From Flavisolibacter sp. (GTDB taxonomy: Bacteria > Bacteroidota > Bacteroidia > Chitinophagales > Chitinophagaceae), in contig JAGIAB010000206.1 of the NCBI GenBank assembly GCA_017745135.1, positions 1-5,933 of the forward strand: 5,933 nucleotides of DNA. The letters run 5' to 3'. Below are positions 1 through 5,933 of the stretch, one piece after another. A program made the translations under genes and the position numbers. Under the pieces are notes generated by a model that saw nothing but the letters and a program-made list of their open reading frames with translations, was not told where the DNA came from and made no database searches. The stretch's first letter is position 1, and every line of letters begins with the position of its first letter.

Positions 1-2721
1 CCAGTAATCCACCTTGATATTTCCTCTTCTTCCGGTCAGCATGTTCAGATAACCATTCGGCCCGTGAAGATTACTAACTAGGAGTCCTCCACTCTTAAAT
101 GCTGCAACCATTGTCAGATCAAATCCTTTGTAACCAACGCGGGTATTGAATCCTCCCTGGAAATCAGGATCGACATCCATAATCTGGCGGTCGGCAGCAC
201 CAATTGCTCTTACCGGAGCACCATTGGCATCGTAGGCGCCGGTGTATTTTACTTTGATCATACCTATAGATCCGCCTGGCTCCAGAACGGTCAGGTATGG
301 ATCATCTTTTTGCCACAAACCAATTCTTTGATAGTCAAAAATGGCATTCATGTTATGGCCTACGAACCAGGCATTGCCTTCATCACGGTCTTTACCTGAT
401 GCAAGAGCGACGATTTTGTTAGTATTTGTATACAAGTTAACGCCTGCATCCCAGGTCCAGCCATTTTTATCATTGAGGATGGTTCCGTTTAAGCTGAATT
501 CAAATCCTTTATTTTGCACCTTACCAACATTTCCTGTGTAAGAACCAACGCCGGATGTGGAGGGAAGACTAACACTTTGCAGGATGTCTTTTGTATTTGT
601 AATGTAGTACTCAACAGTACCGGACAGGCGGTTGTTCAACAAAGCAAAGTCAATACCATAGTTCCAGGTAGAAGAAAATTCCCACCCCAATGCCGGGTTA
701 GGCGCTTCGGTTACATAATAACCAGTGGAATAGGTATCTCCAAAATTATAAGGCCTTGTACCTAACCGTCCCAAAGTCTTGTATGGCTGAACTGCCTGGT
801 TGGACGTTTCTCCATAACCGGCACGAAGCTTCAGCATATTGATCTGGGGAACGCTTTCCATGAATGATTCCCTGCCAATATTCCATCCGAGTGACACGGC
901 AGGATAAGTATGCCATTGATGTCCGGGCGCAAGTCTTGAAGAACCTTCAGAACGAACAGTTCCGGTGATCATGTAACGATTATCGTAAGAGTACATCACC
1001 CTTCCCATATACGAAAGCAGGCCCCATACATTATATTGTTGGTCGTTAGGATTAATTGTTTTTTCACCCGCAGCCTCACCCAGTTGATAAAACTGGAAGG
1101 CATCGTTAGGAATACCCTTGGCACCCATTGCAGACCTGTTAAAACTGCTTTGTTCGGCAGAATACAAACCAACAGCATTTACTCTATGTTTTCCGGCAAA
1201 TGTGCGGTCATAAGTAAGAATGTTCTCCAAAGTCCAGTGGTAAGTATGTGAATTGGAAATACTGGCCGTGGAAGGCGTTATCGGATTCTTATCGCCCACA
1301 CCTTCTCCTGTAAAGTTTCCACCGTTGCTTTGATTAAAATCCAAACCAAGATTAGCACGGTATTTTAAACCGGTAACCCAGGGTATCTTCACTTCGCCAT
1401 AGATGGCATTGTTGGTAGCAAATCCCCTGGTCTCACCTAAATACACGTCCTGCAAACCTTCAATAATATCTCTTGTCCATACATATTGATCGTCAACAGC
1501 CATGCTCACATATCGTTTCAAACTACCATCGGGATTATAGGGGTTGGCAATAGGCGTCATACTTAAAATACCATATAAACCAACCTGGTTGCCCGTACTA
1601 TTATTATAATTATTATAGCTTGTAAAACCGAAGCCGAAATATTTACCCACCTGCTGGTCGATAGAAGCACGTATGGAATAACGCTTGTATTGCTGGGTGG
1701 GAATCACACCCTGATTTTGATAGTAGCCCAGTCCAAAATTATAGCTACCGGTTTCGGTACCGCCAGAAAGACCTACATCATGACTGTTCACAAAACCAGT
1801 CCTGTAAAACATATCCTGCCAGTCGATGTTCACACTATCATTTTCGTCTTTACCGTTTGAATATCTTCCCGATGCTTTGCGCAGTGCCACCAATTCAGGT
1901 CCATTCATCATGGGATATTTAGCGAAAACATCTTGTGCGCCATAGTAGGCATTATAAGAGATTTGTGGTTTGCCTCTTTTTACACCCTTATTTGTTGTGA
2001 TCAGAATCACACCATTTGCACCACGGGAACCATAGATAGCTGTTGCCGAAGCATCTTTTAGGATATCAACACTTTTGATGTCATTAGGATTGATATCACC
2101 GATATTTCCGGTAAAAGGTATTCCGTCAAGCACTACCAGCGGATCGTTGTTACCAGTTAAGGAACGGGTACCGCGGACACGTATCTGCATATTAGCACCC
2201 GGGCGGGTGGAAGTTTGTGCCATTTCCACACCGGCAATACGTCCCTGCAAAGCCTGGGAAATATTAGGGGCGGGCACTTCTCTCATCACATCTCCGTTAA
2301 TGGAAGCCACCGAACCGGTAACCGCTTCTTTTCGCTGTGTACCATAACCCACTACCACTACTTGTTCCATAGTAGTACCAGAGGTACGCAAAGTTGCGTT
2401 TACAGTAGTTTGCCCTTTTACGTCCACTTCTATAGTATTAAAGCCTACAGAAGAAATGACCAGGGTTGCATCTGAAGGAGCTTGGATCTGATACTCACCG
2501 GCATCATTGGTTGAAACACCGGTGGCTGAACCCTTTACTGTGACAGATGCACTGGGGACAGCTTGTCCGGATTCATTGGTAACACGTCCTTTTACCGTAA
2601 TGTTTTGCGCATGGGCAAATACCGTTGCCAGCATAGTGAAAACAGCCAGCATCATTTTTCTCGAAAGCAGTTTTCGGAAGGTTGCCCCTCTTAGCAGCTT
2701 TTGCTTAACCATGATTTTCAT
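1..2721 (-). CDS. SusC/RagA family TonB-linked outer membrane transporter (C-terminus beyond window edge)
   Basis: An uninterrupted frame of 907 codons runs from ATG at 2721 off the left edge. SusC proteins usually have about 1000-1100 residues, so roughly the last 100-150 are missing. A basic N-terminus and hydrophobic stretch form a signal peptide (residues 1-38, likely cleaved AHA|Q). A carboxypeptidase-regulatory-like beta domain follows at about 40-112 (VKGRVTNESGQAVPSASV; ISSVGF). Next come the TonB-box-like MEQVVVVGYG (118-127), the plug (about 130-245, with VRVRG-type and PLVVLDGIP motifs) and the SusC signature LKDASATAIYGSRGANGV (221-238). The rest is aromatic-rich beta-barrel sequence. 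Members import oligosaccharides or peptides across the outer membrane with a SusD lipoprotein lid, driven by TonB. The substrate cannot be read from the sequence. There is no N-terminal STN domain, so FecIR-like sigma/anti-sigma signalling is unlikely. A second in-frame ATG three codons in (2712) is an alternative start. SusD would be expected downstream, beyond position 1. Confidence 0.96.
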   Translation of the reverse strand, partial: MKIMVKQKLLRGATFRKLLSRKMMLAVFTMLATVFAHAQNITVKGRVTNESGQAVPSASVTVKGSATGVSTNDAGEYQIQAPSDATLVISSVGFNTIEVDVKGQTTVNATLRTSGTTMEQVVVVGYGTQRKEAVTGSVASINGDVMREVPAPNISQALQGRIAGVEMAQTSTRPGANMQIRVRGTRSLTGNNDPLVVLDGIPFTGNIGDINPNDIKSVDILKDASATAIYGSRGANGVILITTNKGVKRGKPQISYNAYYGAQDVFAKYPMMNGPELVALRKASGRYSNGKDENDSVNIDWQDMFYRTGFVNSHDVGLSGGTETGSYNFGLGYYQNQGVIPTQQYKRYSIRASIDQQVGKYFGFGFTSYNNYNNSTGNQVGLYGILSMTPIANPYNPDGSLKRYVSMAVDDQYVWTRDIIEGLQDVYLGETRGFATNNAIYGEVKIPWVTGLKYRANLGLDFNQSNGGNFTGEGVGDKNPITPSTASISNSHTYHWTLENILTYDRTFAGKHRVNAVGLYSAEQSSFNRSAMGAKGIPNDAFQFYQLGEAAGEKTINPNDQQYNVWGLLSYMGRVMYSYDNRYMITGTVRSEGSSRLAPGHQWHTYPAVSLGWNIGRESFMESVPQINMLKLRAGYGETSNQAVQPYKTLGRLGTRPYNFGDTYSTGYYVTEAPNPALGWEFSSTWNYGIDFALLNNRLSGTVEYYITNTKDILQSVSLPSTSGVGSYTGNVGKVQNKGFEFSLNGTILNDKNGWTWDAGVNLYTNTNKIVALASGKDRDEGNAWFVGHNMNAIFDYQRIGLWQKDDPYLTVLEPGGSIGMIKVKYTGAYDANGAPVRAIGAADRQIMDVDPDFQGGFNTRVGYKGFDLTMVAAFKSGGLLVSNLHGPNGYLNMLTGRRGNIKVDYW

Positions 2722-2769
2722 AAATAGTGTTTTAAAATGTTTAAAAACGACAAGCTAGTTTCTCAGGGA

Positions 2770-2777
2770 CAAATTTT
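2770..2777 (-). promoter_or_regulatory. Possible -7 box for the SusC gene (weak)
   Basis: On the minus strand this reads AAAATTTG, one mismatch from the Bacteroidota -7 consensus TAnnTTTG. It would give a leader of about 40 nt before the ATG at 2721. It lies directly downstream of the putative operator at 2779-2789, so a repressor bound there would block it. I see no clear -33 TTG element at the right distance, so this is tentative. Confidence 0.3.
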
Positions 2778-2778
2778 T

Positions 2779-2789
2779 AAATCGATTGC
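2779..2789 (-). promoter_or_regulatory. Putative LacI-type operator, SusC-proximal copy
   Basis: Read towards SusC, the sequence is GCAATCGATTT. The core AATCGATT is a palindrome with a central CG, the form typical of LacI-family operators, where the hinge helix inserts at the central CpG. The same 11-mer occurs facing the LacI-type gene at 3072-3082. In both cases the site ends 58 nt before the A of the start codon. Binding by the neighbouring regulator is inferred from this symmetry and the family's known operator form. Confidence 0.6.
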
Positions 2790-2799
2790 ATAAACTCAT

Positions 2800-2814
2800 T
2801 GATTAACTGATTAA
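2800..2814. repeat. Tandem TGATTAA direct repeat
   Basis: TGATTAA occurs twice with one base between the copies (2800-2806 and 2808-2814, period 8 bp). It lies just upstream of the SusC-side operator as seen from SusC. Short A/T-rich direct repeats at this position can be activator sites, but the A/T-rich background makes chance quite possible. Confidence 0.35.
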
Positions 2815-2864
2815 GGACTTCAGCTTTTCAGATTATTTTTATTTTGGGAATATCCTTGCACCTA

Positions 2865-2874
2865 TCCGATCGGA
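2865..2874. promoter_or_regulatory. Perfect 10-bp palindrome TCCGATCGGA
   Basis: This is a perfect 10-bp palindrome and one of the few G/C-rich stretches in the intergenic region. Its centre is AT rather than CG, so it does not resemble the two putative LacI-type operators. It could be a binding site for another dimeric regulator, or chance. No gene-specific function can be assigned. Confidence 0.25.
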
Positions 2875-3071
2875 GTAATTACACATCGCGTCATGTTTCT
2901 TTCTACCTGGCAATAAACGAATTGGAAAAATTCAAAGGCACCATCAGCAAGCAACAACAAACTCTTCTGCAAGTTGTACACATAAAGCAACATATCCTTA
3001 TCCCGTTTTCAGTAAAGCAACGAATAGCAATCTATTTTAGGGCCGAATGTAAACCAAGTTTTCTAATATCC

Positions 3072-3082
3072 GCAATCGATTT
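3072..3082 (+). promoter_or_regulatory. Putative LacI-type operator, regulator-proximal copy
   Basis: GCAATCGATTT is identical to the inverted copy at 2779-2789 and is oriented towards the LacI-type gene, ending 58 nt before its ATG. Both copies are followed within a few bases by an A4T3-4 tract (3087-3094 here). An operator at this place would give autoregulation, which is common for local LacI-family regulators. Autoregulation is inferred. Confidence 0.6.
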
Positions 3083-3102
3083 CGTGAAAATTTTTACAAG
3101 AT

Positions 3103-3110
3103 TATTTTAG
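3103..3110 (+). promoter_or_regulatory. Possible -7 box for the LacI-type gene (weak)
   Basis: TATTTTAG resembles the Bacteroidota -7 consensus TAnnTTTG with one mismatch. It would start transcription about 20-25 nt before the ATG at 3140. The putative operator at 3072-3082 would then lie at or just upstream of the -33 region. A purine-rich AGGCGGA (3124-3130) sits 9 nt before the ATG and may act as an imperfect ribosome-binding site. Confidence 0.3.
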
Positions 3111-3139
3111 CTTTATCCCGCAAGGCGGAACACACTTAT

Positions 3140-4177
3140 ATGAAAAAAACAAGAGAGGTCACCATCTACGACATTGCCAAAGAATTAAATATTGCAGCAT
3201 CTACAGTCAGCAGAGGCCTTCAGGACAGCCCCGAAATAGGTAAAAAAACGAAGAAAAAAATTTTCGAAACTGCGACAAAAATGGGCTATCATGTTAATCA
3301 ATATGCACGCAGACTTCGCCAACAACAAAGTAATACGATTGGAGTAATTGTTCATAGGCTTAATAGCAATTTCGTTACTTCTGTATTGGCCGGTATTGAA
3401 AAAGTGACTACCCAAGCCGGCTATGATTTGCTTATCGCCAATTCATCGGAAAGCCATAGTCAGGAAGTTGCCAACGCAAAAAGCCTTTTTCATAAAAGAG
3501 TGGATGGATTAATTGTGTCGCTTTCTTTCGAAACCATTGATCTCGATCATTTCAATGAATTTACAGAAAAGGGCATCCCGGTTTTATTCTTTGACCGGGT
3601 TGAACAAGATAAACACAGTACGATTGTTATTATTGACAATATCAAATGCGGATACATAGCCACAAAACACTTAATTGACCAGGGATGTAAAAGAATTGTG
3701 CATGTGACCTCAAGTTTGAACAGAAATGTTTACGCACAGAGATACAAAGGATATAGAAAAGCTTTGGCAGAACACAAACTTTCCTTTAACGAGAACCTGC
3801 TGATCGTCGGTAATCTTACGGAAGATACAGGAGTGGAGGCAGCTATGCAAATGATGAAGATGAATCCAATGCCCGATGGTGCTTTTATCACCAGCGATTT
3901 CGTGGCTTCTATGTGCATACGCACATTAAAAGAAAACGGCGTTTCGGTGCCGGACGATATTGCCATTGTGGGTTTTAATAATGATCCTATTTGCAAAATC
4001 GTTGAACCTACATTGACCACCATCAATTATCCGGGAGAAGATATGGGAGAAATAGCCGCAAGAAATTTGATCAATCATTTAAATGGCCTTACGAATATTA
4101 GTCAAACGAATACAATAACGGTCCGTTCAGAACTGGTAGTGAGGAAATCATCCTTAAAAAAAACGAAGACCAATTAA
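3140..4177 (+). CDS. LacI/GalR family transcriptional regulator
   Basis: The 345-residue product has the usual length for the family. An N-terminal helix-turn-helix spans residues about 7-27 (VTIYDIAKELNIAASTVSRG). The hinge helix follows with the canonical N53-x-x-A56-R57-R58-L59 pattern; its leucine normally wedges into the central CpG of the operator. Residues about 62-335 form a periplasmic-binding-protein-like effector domain, starting NTIGVIVHRLNSNFV, with RVDGLIV near 120 and VGFNNDPICKIVEPTLTTIN near the end. Many relatives read GFDD where this has GFNND, so ligand contacts there may differ. The protein is cytoplasmic and probably binds a sugar or sugar phosphate released from imported glycan. 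The divergent SusC gene and the paired GCAATCGATTT sites make SusC and itself the likely targets. Whether it represses or activates, and the effector, cannot be read from the sequence. The last codons lie within the terminator stem. Confidence 0.96.
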   Translation: MKKTREVTIYDIAKELNIAASTVSRGLQDSPEIGKKTKKKIFETATKMGYHVNQYARRLRQQQSNTIGVIVHRLNSNFVTSVLAGIEKVTTQAGYDLLIANSSESHSQEVANAKSLFHKRVDGLIVSLSFETIDLDHFNEFTEKGIPVLFFDRVEQDKHSTIVIIDNIKCGYIATKHLIDQGCKRIVHVTSSLNRNVYAQRYKGYRKALAEHKLSFNENLLIVGNLTEDTGVEAAMQMMKMNPMPDGAFITSDFVASMCIRTLKENGVSVPDDIAIVGFNNDPICKIVEPTLTTINYPGEDMGEIAARNLINHLNGLTNISQTNTITVRSELVVRKSSLKKTKTN

Positions 4178-4196
4178 AGTAATGGTCTTCGTTTTT
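4159..4196. terminator. Intrinsic terminator overlapping the LacI-type stop codon, possibly bidirectional
   Basis: AAAAACGAAGACCA (4159-4172) pairs perfectly with TGGTCTTCGTTTTT (4183-4196), a 14-bp stem around a 10-nt loop. The TAA stop (4175-4177) falls in the loop, so the left arm encodes the last residues of the regulator. The right arm ends in a T run, and the A run on the left gives a T run on the other strand. The hairpin could therefore also stop minus-strand transcription arriving from the CBM6 remnant. Confidence 0.85.
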
Positions 4197-4246
4197 AGCT
4201 GAATCTGTCTTTATCCAATAAATTTCTGAATTTCCTATATCATAAT

Positions 4247-4510
4247 TCATTCAAAACTGATCCAATCCACTTCTACCCTGCCTTCGCCTTTCAATTGCAA
4301 AACCAGGTGCTTAATTCCGGGTTGCACAGCAGCAATGGATTTTTTTACAGTGCTCCAATTGTTTCCTTTTGGAATTTTTATTTCGGCAATTACAGGCCCC
4401 GAAGCATTGTTTGTTCTAATCACCAAAGTGGCGCCTGTTTCGGAAACAGCTCTTACATTAACAGATTTTGTTCCCTTTTCAAATTCAACGGTATTGTATT
4501 GAATCCATAA
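4247..4510 (-). pseudogene. CBM6 carbohydrate-binding module remnant (C-terminal part only)
   Basis: From about position 4507 down to the TGA at 4247-4249 the minus strand encodes roughly 86 residues that match the C-terminal part of family 6 carbohydrate-binding modules. Recognisable blocks are WIQYNTVEFEKG, VNVRAVSETGATLVIRT, GPVIAEIKIP, NNWSTVKKSIAAVQPGIKHL and the closing EVDWISFE. Typical modules have about 120-140 residues and sit on secreted glycan hydrolases, where they bind beta-glycan chains. Here the N-terminal part of the module, any enzyme domain and any signal peptide are missing. The frame stays open upstream to an ATG at 4576, but those first ~23 residues are the wrong-frame reading of the overlapping small gene. 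I read this as a scar of a deleted PUL-associated enzyme gene. A functional short fusion made by frameshifting cannot be excluded. Confidence 0.72.
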
Positions 4511-4676
4511 AGCCGGCTTTGTCAAAATTGTTTTCCAAAGCAATGAGATTGAAATCAATGCTCTGAATTTTTTCAATAGCAGTTTCTATATTGTCTACTA
4601 ATGTGATTTTCCAGTTGCTGAACTGGCTTAAATCGATTTGTTGGTTTGTTACCAAAAGCATTTCTAAAGTTTTCAT
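4485..4676 (-). pseudogene. Truncated small receiver-like protein, running out of frame into the CBM6 remnant
   Basis: The frame encodes 63 residues from ATG at 4676 (MKTLEMLLVT...) to TGA at 4485-4487. I prefer this start over the in-frame ATG at 4700 because the latter lies inside the -7 box. Residues about 1-50 have the beta/alpha rhythm of a receiver-like fold: a first strand EMLLV, a second ITLVD, a helix IETAIEKIQ and a third strand FNLIALE. The usual phospho-acceptor Asp position looks like Glu48, so this would be a non-phosphorylated, receiver-like protein of the small type found in Bacteroidota. The family assignment is by eye and weak. After about residue 53 the reading is the out-of-frame version of CBM6 DNA, ending in MDSIQYR. 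The original C-terminus therefore appears to be lost. The promoter is intact, so a short product may still be made. Confidence 0.5.
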
Positions 4677-4697
4677 AATAACTCTCATTTTGTAGTA

Positions 4698-4705
4698 CAA
4701 AGATA
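4698..4705 (-). promoter_or_regulatory. Canonical Bacteroidota -7 promoter box
   Basis: On the minus strand this reads TATCTTTG, an exact match to TAnnTTTG. It ends 21 nt before the ATG at 4676, giving a leader of roughly 15 nt and fixing that ATG as the start. The -33 element is not obvious in the A/T-rich sequence upstream. It is the best promoter match in the window. Confidence 0.7.
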
Positions 4706-4814
4706 TAATGACAGAAAAGCGAATGAATTGATGTAGGATAAGATGTGCAGGTTTTCTAATAGAAGGGAACGATAGCTATTTTCTATTAAATAAAAACTAC
4801 AGTATATTTACCTT

Positions 4815-5336
4815 ATGAAGAAGTGTATAAGACTAAGCTTATTTCTGCTGATTATGATAGCTGCTATTTCTGTAAAAGGGCAACAGAAATATTGTGATTC
4901 TCTGCGAGAGGAAATACCGCGTTTTTGCAAACTAATAGAAGATGAAGCGATTGAAGAATTTCCAAAAGATTATACCAGAATAGGGAAGTGTATAGAAATA
5001 GATGTTGTAATACCTGTGCTGCTTAATTTTAATATGATGAAGCTAAAAGCACTTGAACTTCAGAAAAAAGAGGATCGTCTCTTTACTTATGGTGACTGGA
5101 TGGTAATTATTGAAAAATATAAAAAACTTCCAGAATATTATGATGTAAAAGAAGTAATGGAACTGCTTGATCATAAAATAAATACTACTGACTGGAACAA
5201 AATTGAAAAGGTGATCCGAAAATATGTATTACAGGTTTATTTGAAGAAAATAAATTTGGATGAGGTAAAGAAAAAATTGTTTTCTCCTGAGAATAAAGAA
5301 AAACGTTTTGTAGACATCCTTGGGGGATTAAAGTAA
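4815..5336 (+). CDS. Small secreted protein of unknown family
   Basis: The 173-residue product has a clear signal peptide: basic MKKCIR, a hydrophobic core LSLFLLIMIAAISV, and probable cleavage VKG|QQ after residue 22. Cys4 lies in the basic region and is not a lipobox, so a periplasmic or secreted soluble protein is likely. The mature part is rich in Lys, Glu and Asp and appears mainly helical. It has three cysteines (27, 38, 59) near its N-terminus, which could form one disulphide. I do not recognise a domain. No Shine-Dalgarno sequence precedes the ATG; the leader is A/T-rich, as is normal for this phylum. The gene stands alone, divergent from the truncated receiver-like gene and convergent with the serine hydrolase, 18 bp from its stop. 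Codon use and signal peptide support a real gene, but no function can be given. Confidence 0.82.
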   Translation: MKKCIRLSLFLLIMIAAISVKGQQKYCDSLREEIPRFCKLIEDEAIEEFPKDYTRIGKCIEIDVVIPVLLNFNMMKLKALELQKKEDRLFTYGDWMVIIEKYKKLPEYYDVKEVMELLDHKINTTDWNKIEKVIRKYVLQVYLKKINLDEVKKKLFSPENKEKRFVDILGGLK

Positions 5337-5354
5337 TACTGTTTCTTATTTGTT

Positions 5355-5933
5355 TTAAGGATATTGCTTCTTAAGGAGTTTTAAAAATTTAAATAAACCA
5401 TCCTGAGCTTGTCCACTGCCATTATTGATTAAAATAATATAAGCTTTTGATTCTGATCTGTTTATAAGTGTATAAGCAAAGAAAGTTCCGTCTGATCCGG
5501 CATGTTCTGAATATTTTACATTATTCAGGAAGCTATTTCCCCAACCAATACTATAATGGTCGGATGAATTGAATAAATACTGATAAGTTTTTGCTTTCAA
5601 AAAGTTATCCTTTCCTGCCAATCCTTGTAAATTGAGTTGGATGTATTTTGAATAATTGATGATATTCATGCTGATATCTCCGGCAGGTTCCGCCATGCTC
5701 AGATCATATTTGGTTTCTGGGGGAATACTAACCAGCTTAGTATCTATCCAATGTCCCCACGGCTGATTGATATTGGTTCTGTTAGGCCATCCCAGGTTAT
5801 ATTGTAATTTTAATTTGTCCTTTAAAACATCCTGAACCAATTGCTCCCATGTTTTTCCGCTGGCTTTTTCCAGCATTAGGGCGGCAACGCTATAACCAGC
5901 ATTAGAATAATTGAAGGGTTTCCCATTTTCTAC
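5355..5933 (-). CDS. Serine beta-lactamase-like hydrolase, C-terminal part (N-terminus beyond window edge)
   Basis: The frame is open from the right edge to TAA at 5355-5357, giving 192 visible residues; the true start lies beyond 5933. The fragment begins VENGKPFNYSNAGYSVAALM. The YSN at fragment residues 9-11 is the Tyr-x-Asn catalytic motif of the class C beta-lactamase/DD-peptidase-like family (Pfam Beta-lactamase, PF00144). EPAGDISMNIINYSKYIQ (about 83-100) matches the family's conserved helix, and HAG (144-146), within EHAGSDGTF, is the third motif in its His-containing form. The SxxK nucleophile motif must lie upstream, off the window. Members hydrolyse esters, peptides or D-amino-acid peptides in the periplasm; few are true antibiotic-resistance enzymes, and nothing here indicates that one. 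The C-terminus KLLKKQYP looks natural, with no extra lipocalin-like domain. No hairpin terminator is visible in the 18-bp gap to the convergent gene. Confidence 0.9.
   Translation of the reverse strand, partial: VENGKPFNYSNAGYSVAALMLEKASGKTWEQLVQDVLKDKLKLQYNLGWPNRTNINQPWGHWIDTKLVSIPPETKYDLSMAEPAGDISMNIINYSKYIQLNLQGLAGKDNFLKAKTYQYLFNSSDHYSIGWGNSFLNNVKYSEHAGSDGTFFAYTLINRSESKAYIILINNGSGQAQDGLFKFLKLLKKQYP

Larger units (their letters stand above)
2722..3139. other. 418-bp divergent intergenic control region
   Basis: This non-coding stretch separates the divergent SusC and LacI-type genes. It holds two oriented copies of GCAATCGATTT (2779-2789 and 3072-3082), a TGATTAA tandem pair (2800-2814), a TCCGATCGGA palindrome (2865-2874) and weak promoter-like boxes facing both ways. 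The middle section, about 2880-3060, shows nothing I recognise: no convincing gene, tRNA or riboswitch-like fold. Such a long spacer leaves room for two separate promoters and regulatory binding. Confidence 0.7.

Noticed and set aside
1600..1620. ATTATTATAATTATTATAG-like repeated trinucleotides within the SusC gene
   Set aside because: They encode a run of Asn and Tyr residues in the barrel region, in frame and ordinary for this family; no sign of a variable repeat.
2730..2746. TTTTAAA-ATG-TTTAAAA inverted repeat in the SusC leader
   Set aside because: It is made only of A/T pairs in an A/T-rich leader, so the stem would be unstable and chance is likely.
2075..2758. Several 80-90-codon open frames on the plus strand
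   Set aside because: They lie antisense to the well-supported SusC frame, whose signal peptide, TonB box and plug motifs explain the region.
2844..3110. Open frame of 88 codons in the intergenic region, starting at TTG
   Set aside because: It has a non-ATG start, no recognisable motif and no ribosome-binding or promoter support. It also overlaps the putative operator and promoter of the LacI-type gene.
3118..3128. Small CCGC-AAG-GCGG hairpin upstream of the LacI-type ATG
   Set aside because: The stem is only 4 bp with a 3-nt loop and no T run. It is too weak to call a terminator or regulatory fold, and the GCGGA is better explained as part of an imperfect ribosome-binding site.
3730..4026. 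98-codon minus-strand frame inside the LacI-type gene
   Set aside because: It is antisense to the conserved effector-binding domain and has no motif of its own.
4511..4576. N-terminal extension of the CBM6 frame starting at ATG 4576 (MKKFRALISISLLW)
   Set aside because: It looks a little like a signal peptide but is the wrong-frame reading of the receiver-like gene, with a charged residue soon after the short hydrophobic part and no promoter of its own.

Overview
The window looks like a piece of a Bacteroidota chromosome, probably from the Chitinophagaceae/Sphingobacteriia side, although I cannot name a genus. The evidence is a SusC/RagA-type TonB-dependent transporter, a canonical Bacteroidota -7 promoter box (TATCTTTG), moderate to low GC, A/T-rich translation starts mostly without Shine-Dalgarno sequences, and a CBM6-type carbohydrate-binding fragment.

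Layout. Positions 1-2721 (minus strand) hold the first 907 codons of a SusC/RagA outer-membrane transporter whose C-terminus lies beyond the left edge. A 418-bp intergenic region (2722-3139) separates it from a divergent LacI-family regulator (3140-4177, plus), which ends in a strong hairpin terminator overlapping its stop codon. On the minus strand at 4247-4676 there is a composite: a promoter and the first ~50 codons of a small receiver-like protein run out of frame into the C-terminal ~85 residues of a CBM6 module. This looks like a deletion or recombination scar. A small secreted protein of unknown family follows (4815-5336, plus). It converges on the C-terminal part of a serine beta-lactamase-like hydrolase (5355-5933, minus) that runs off the right edge.

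How the parts may work together. SusC and the LacI-type regulator look like one end of a glycan-uptake (PUL-type) locus, with SusD and enzymes expected off the left edge. The intergenic region carries two copies of GCAATCGATTT, one facing each gene. Each ends exactly 58 nt before the A of its start codon, and their CG centres are 294 bp apart, about 28 helical turns. This is a strong candidate operator pair for one regulator controlling both itself and the transporter. The CBM6 remnant suggests that a glycan-active enzyme gene once lay next to this locus. The right-hand third (secreted protein, serine hydrolase) shows no functional link to the SusC/LacI pair.
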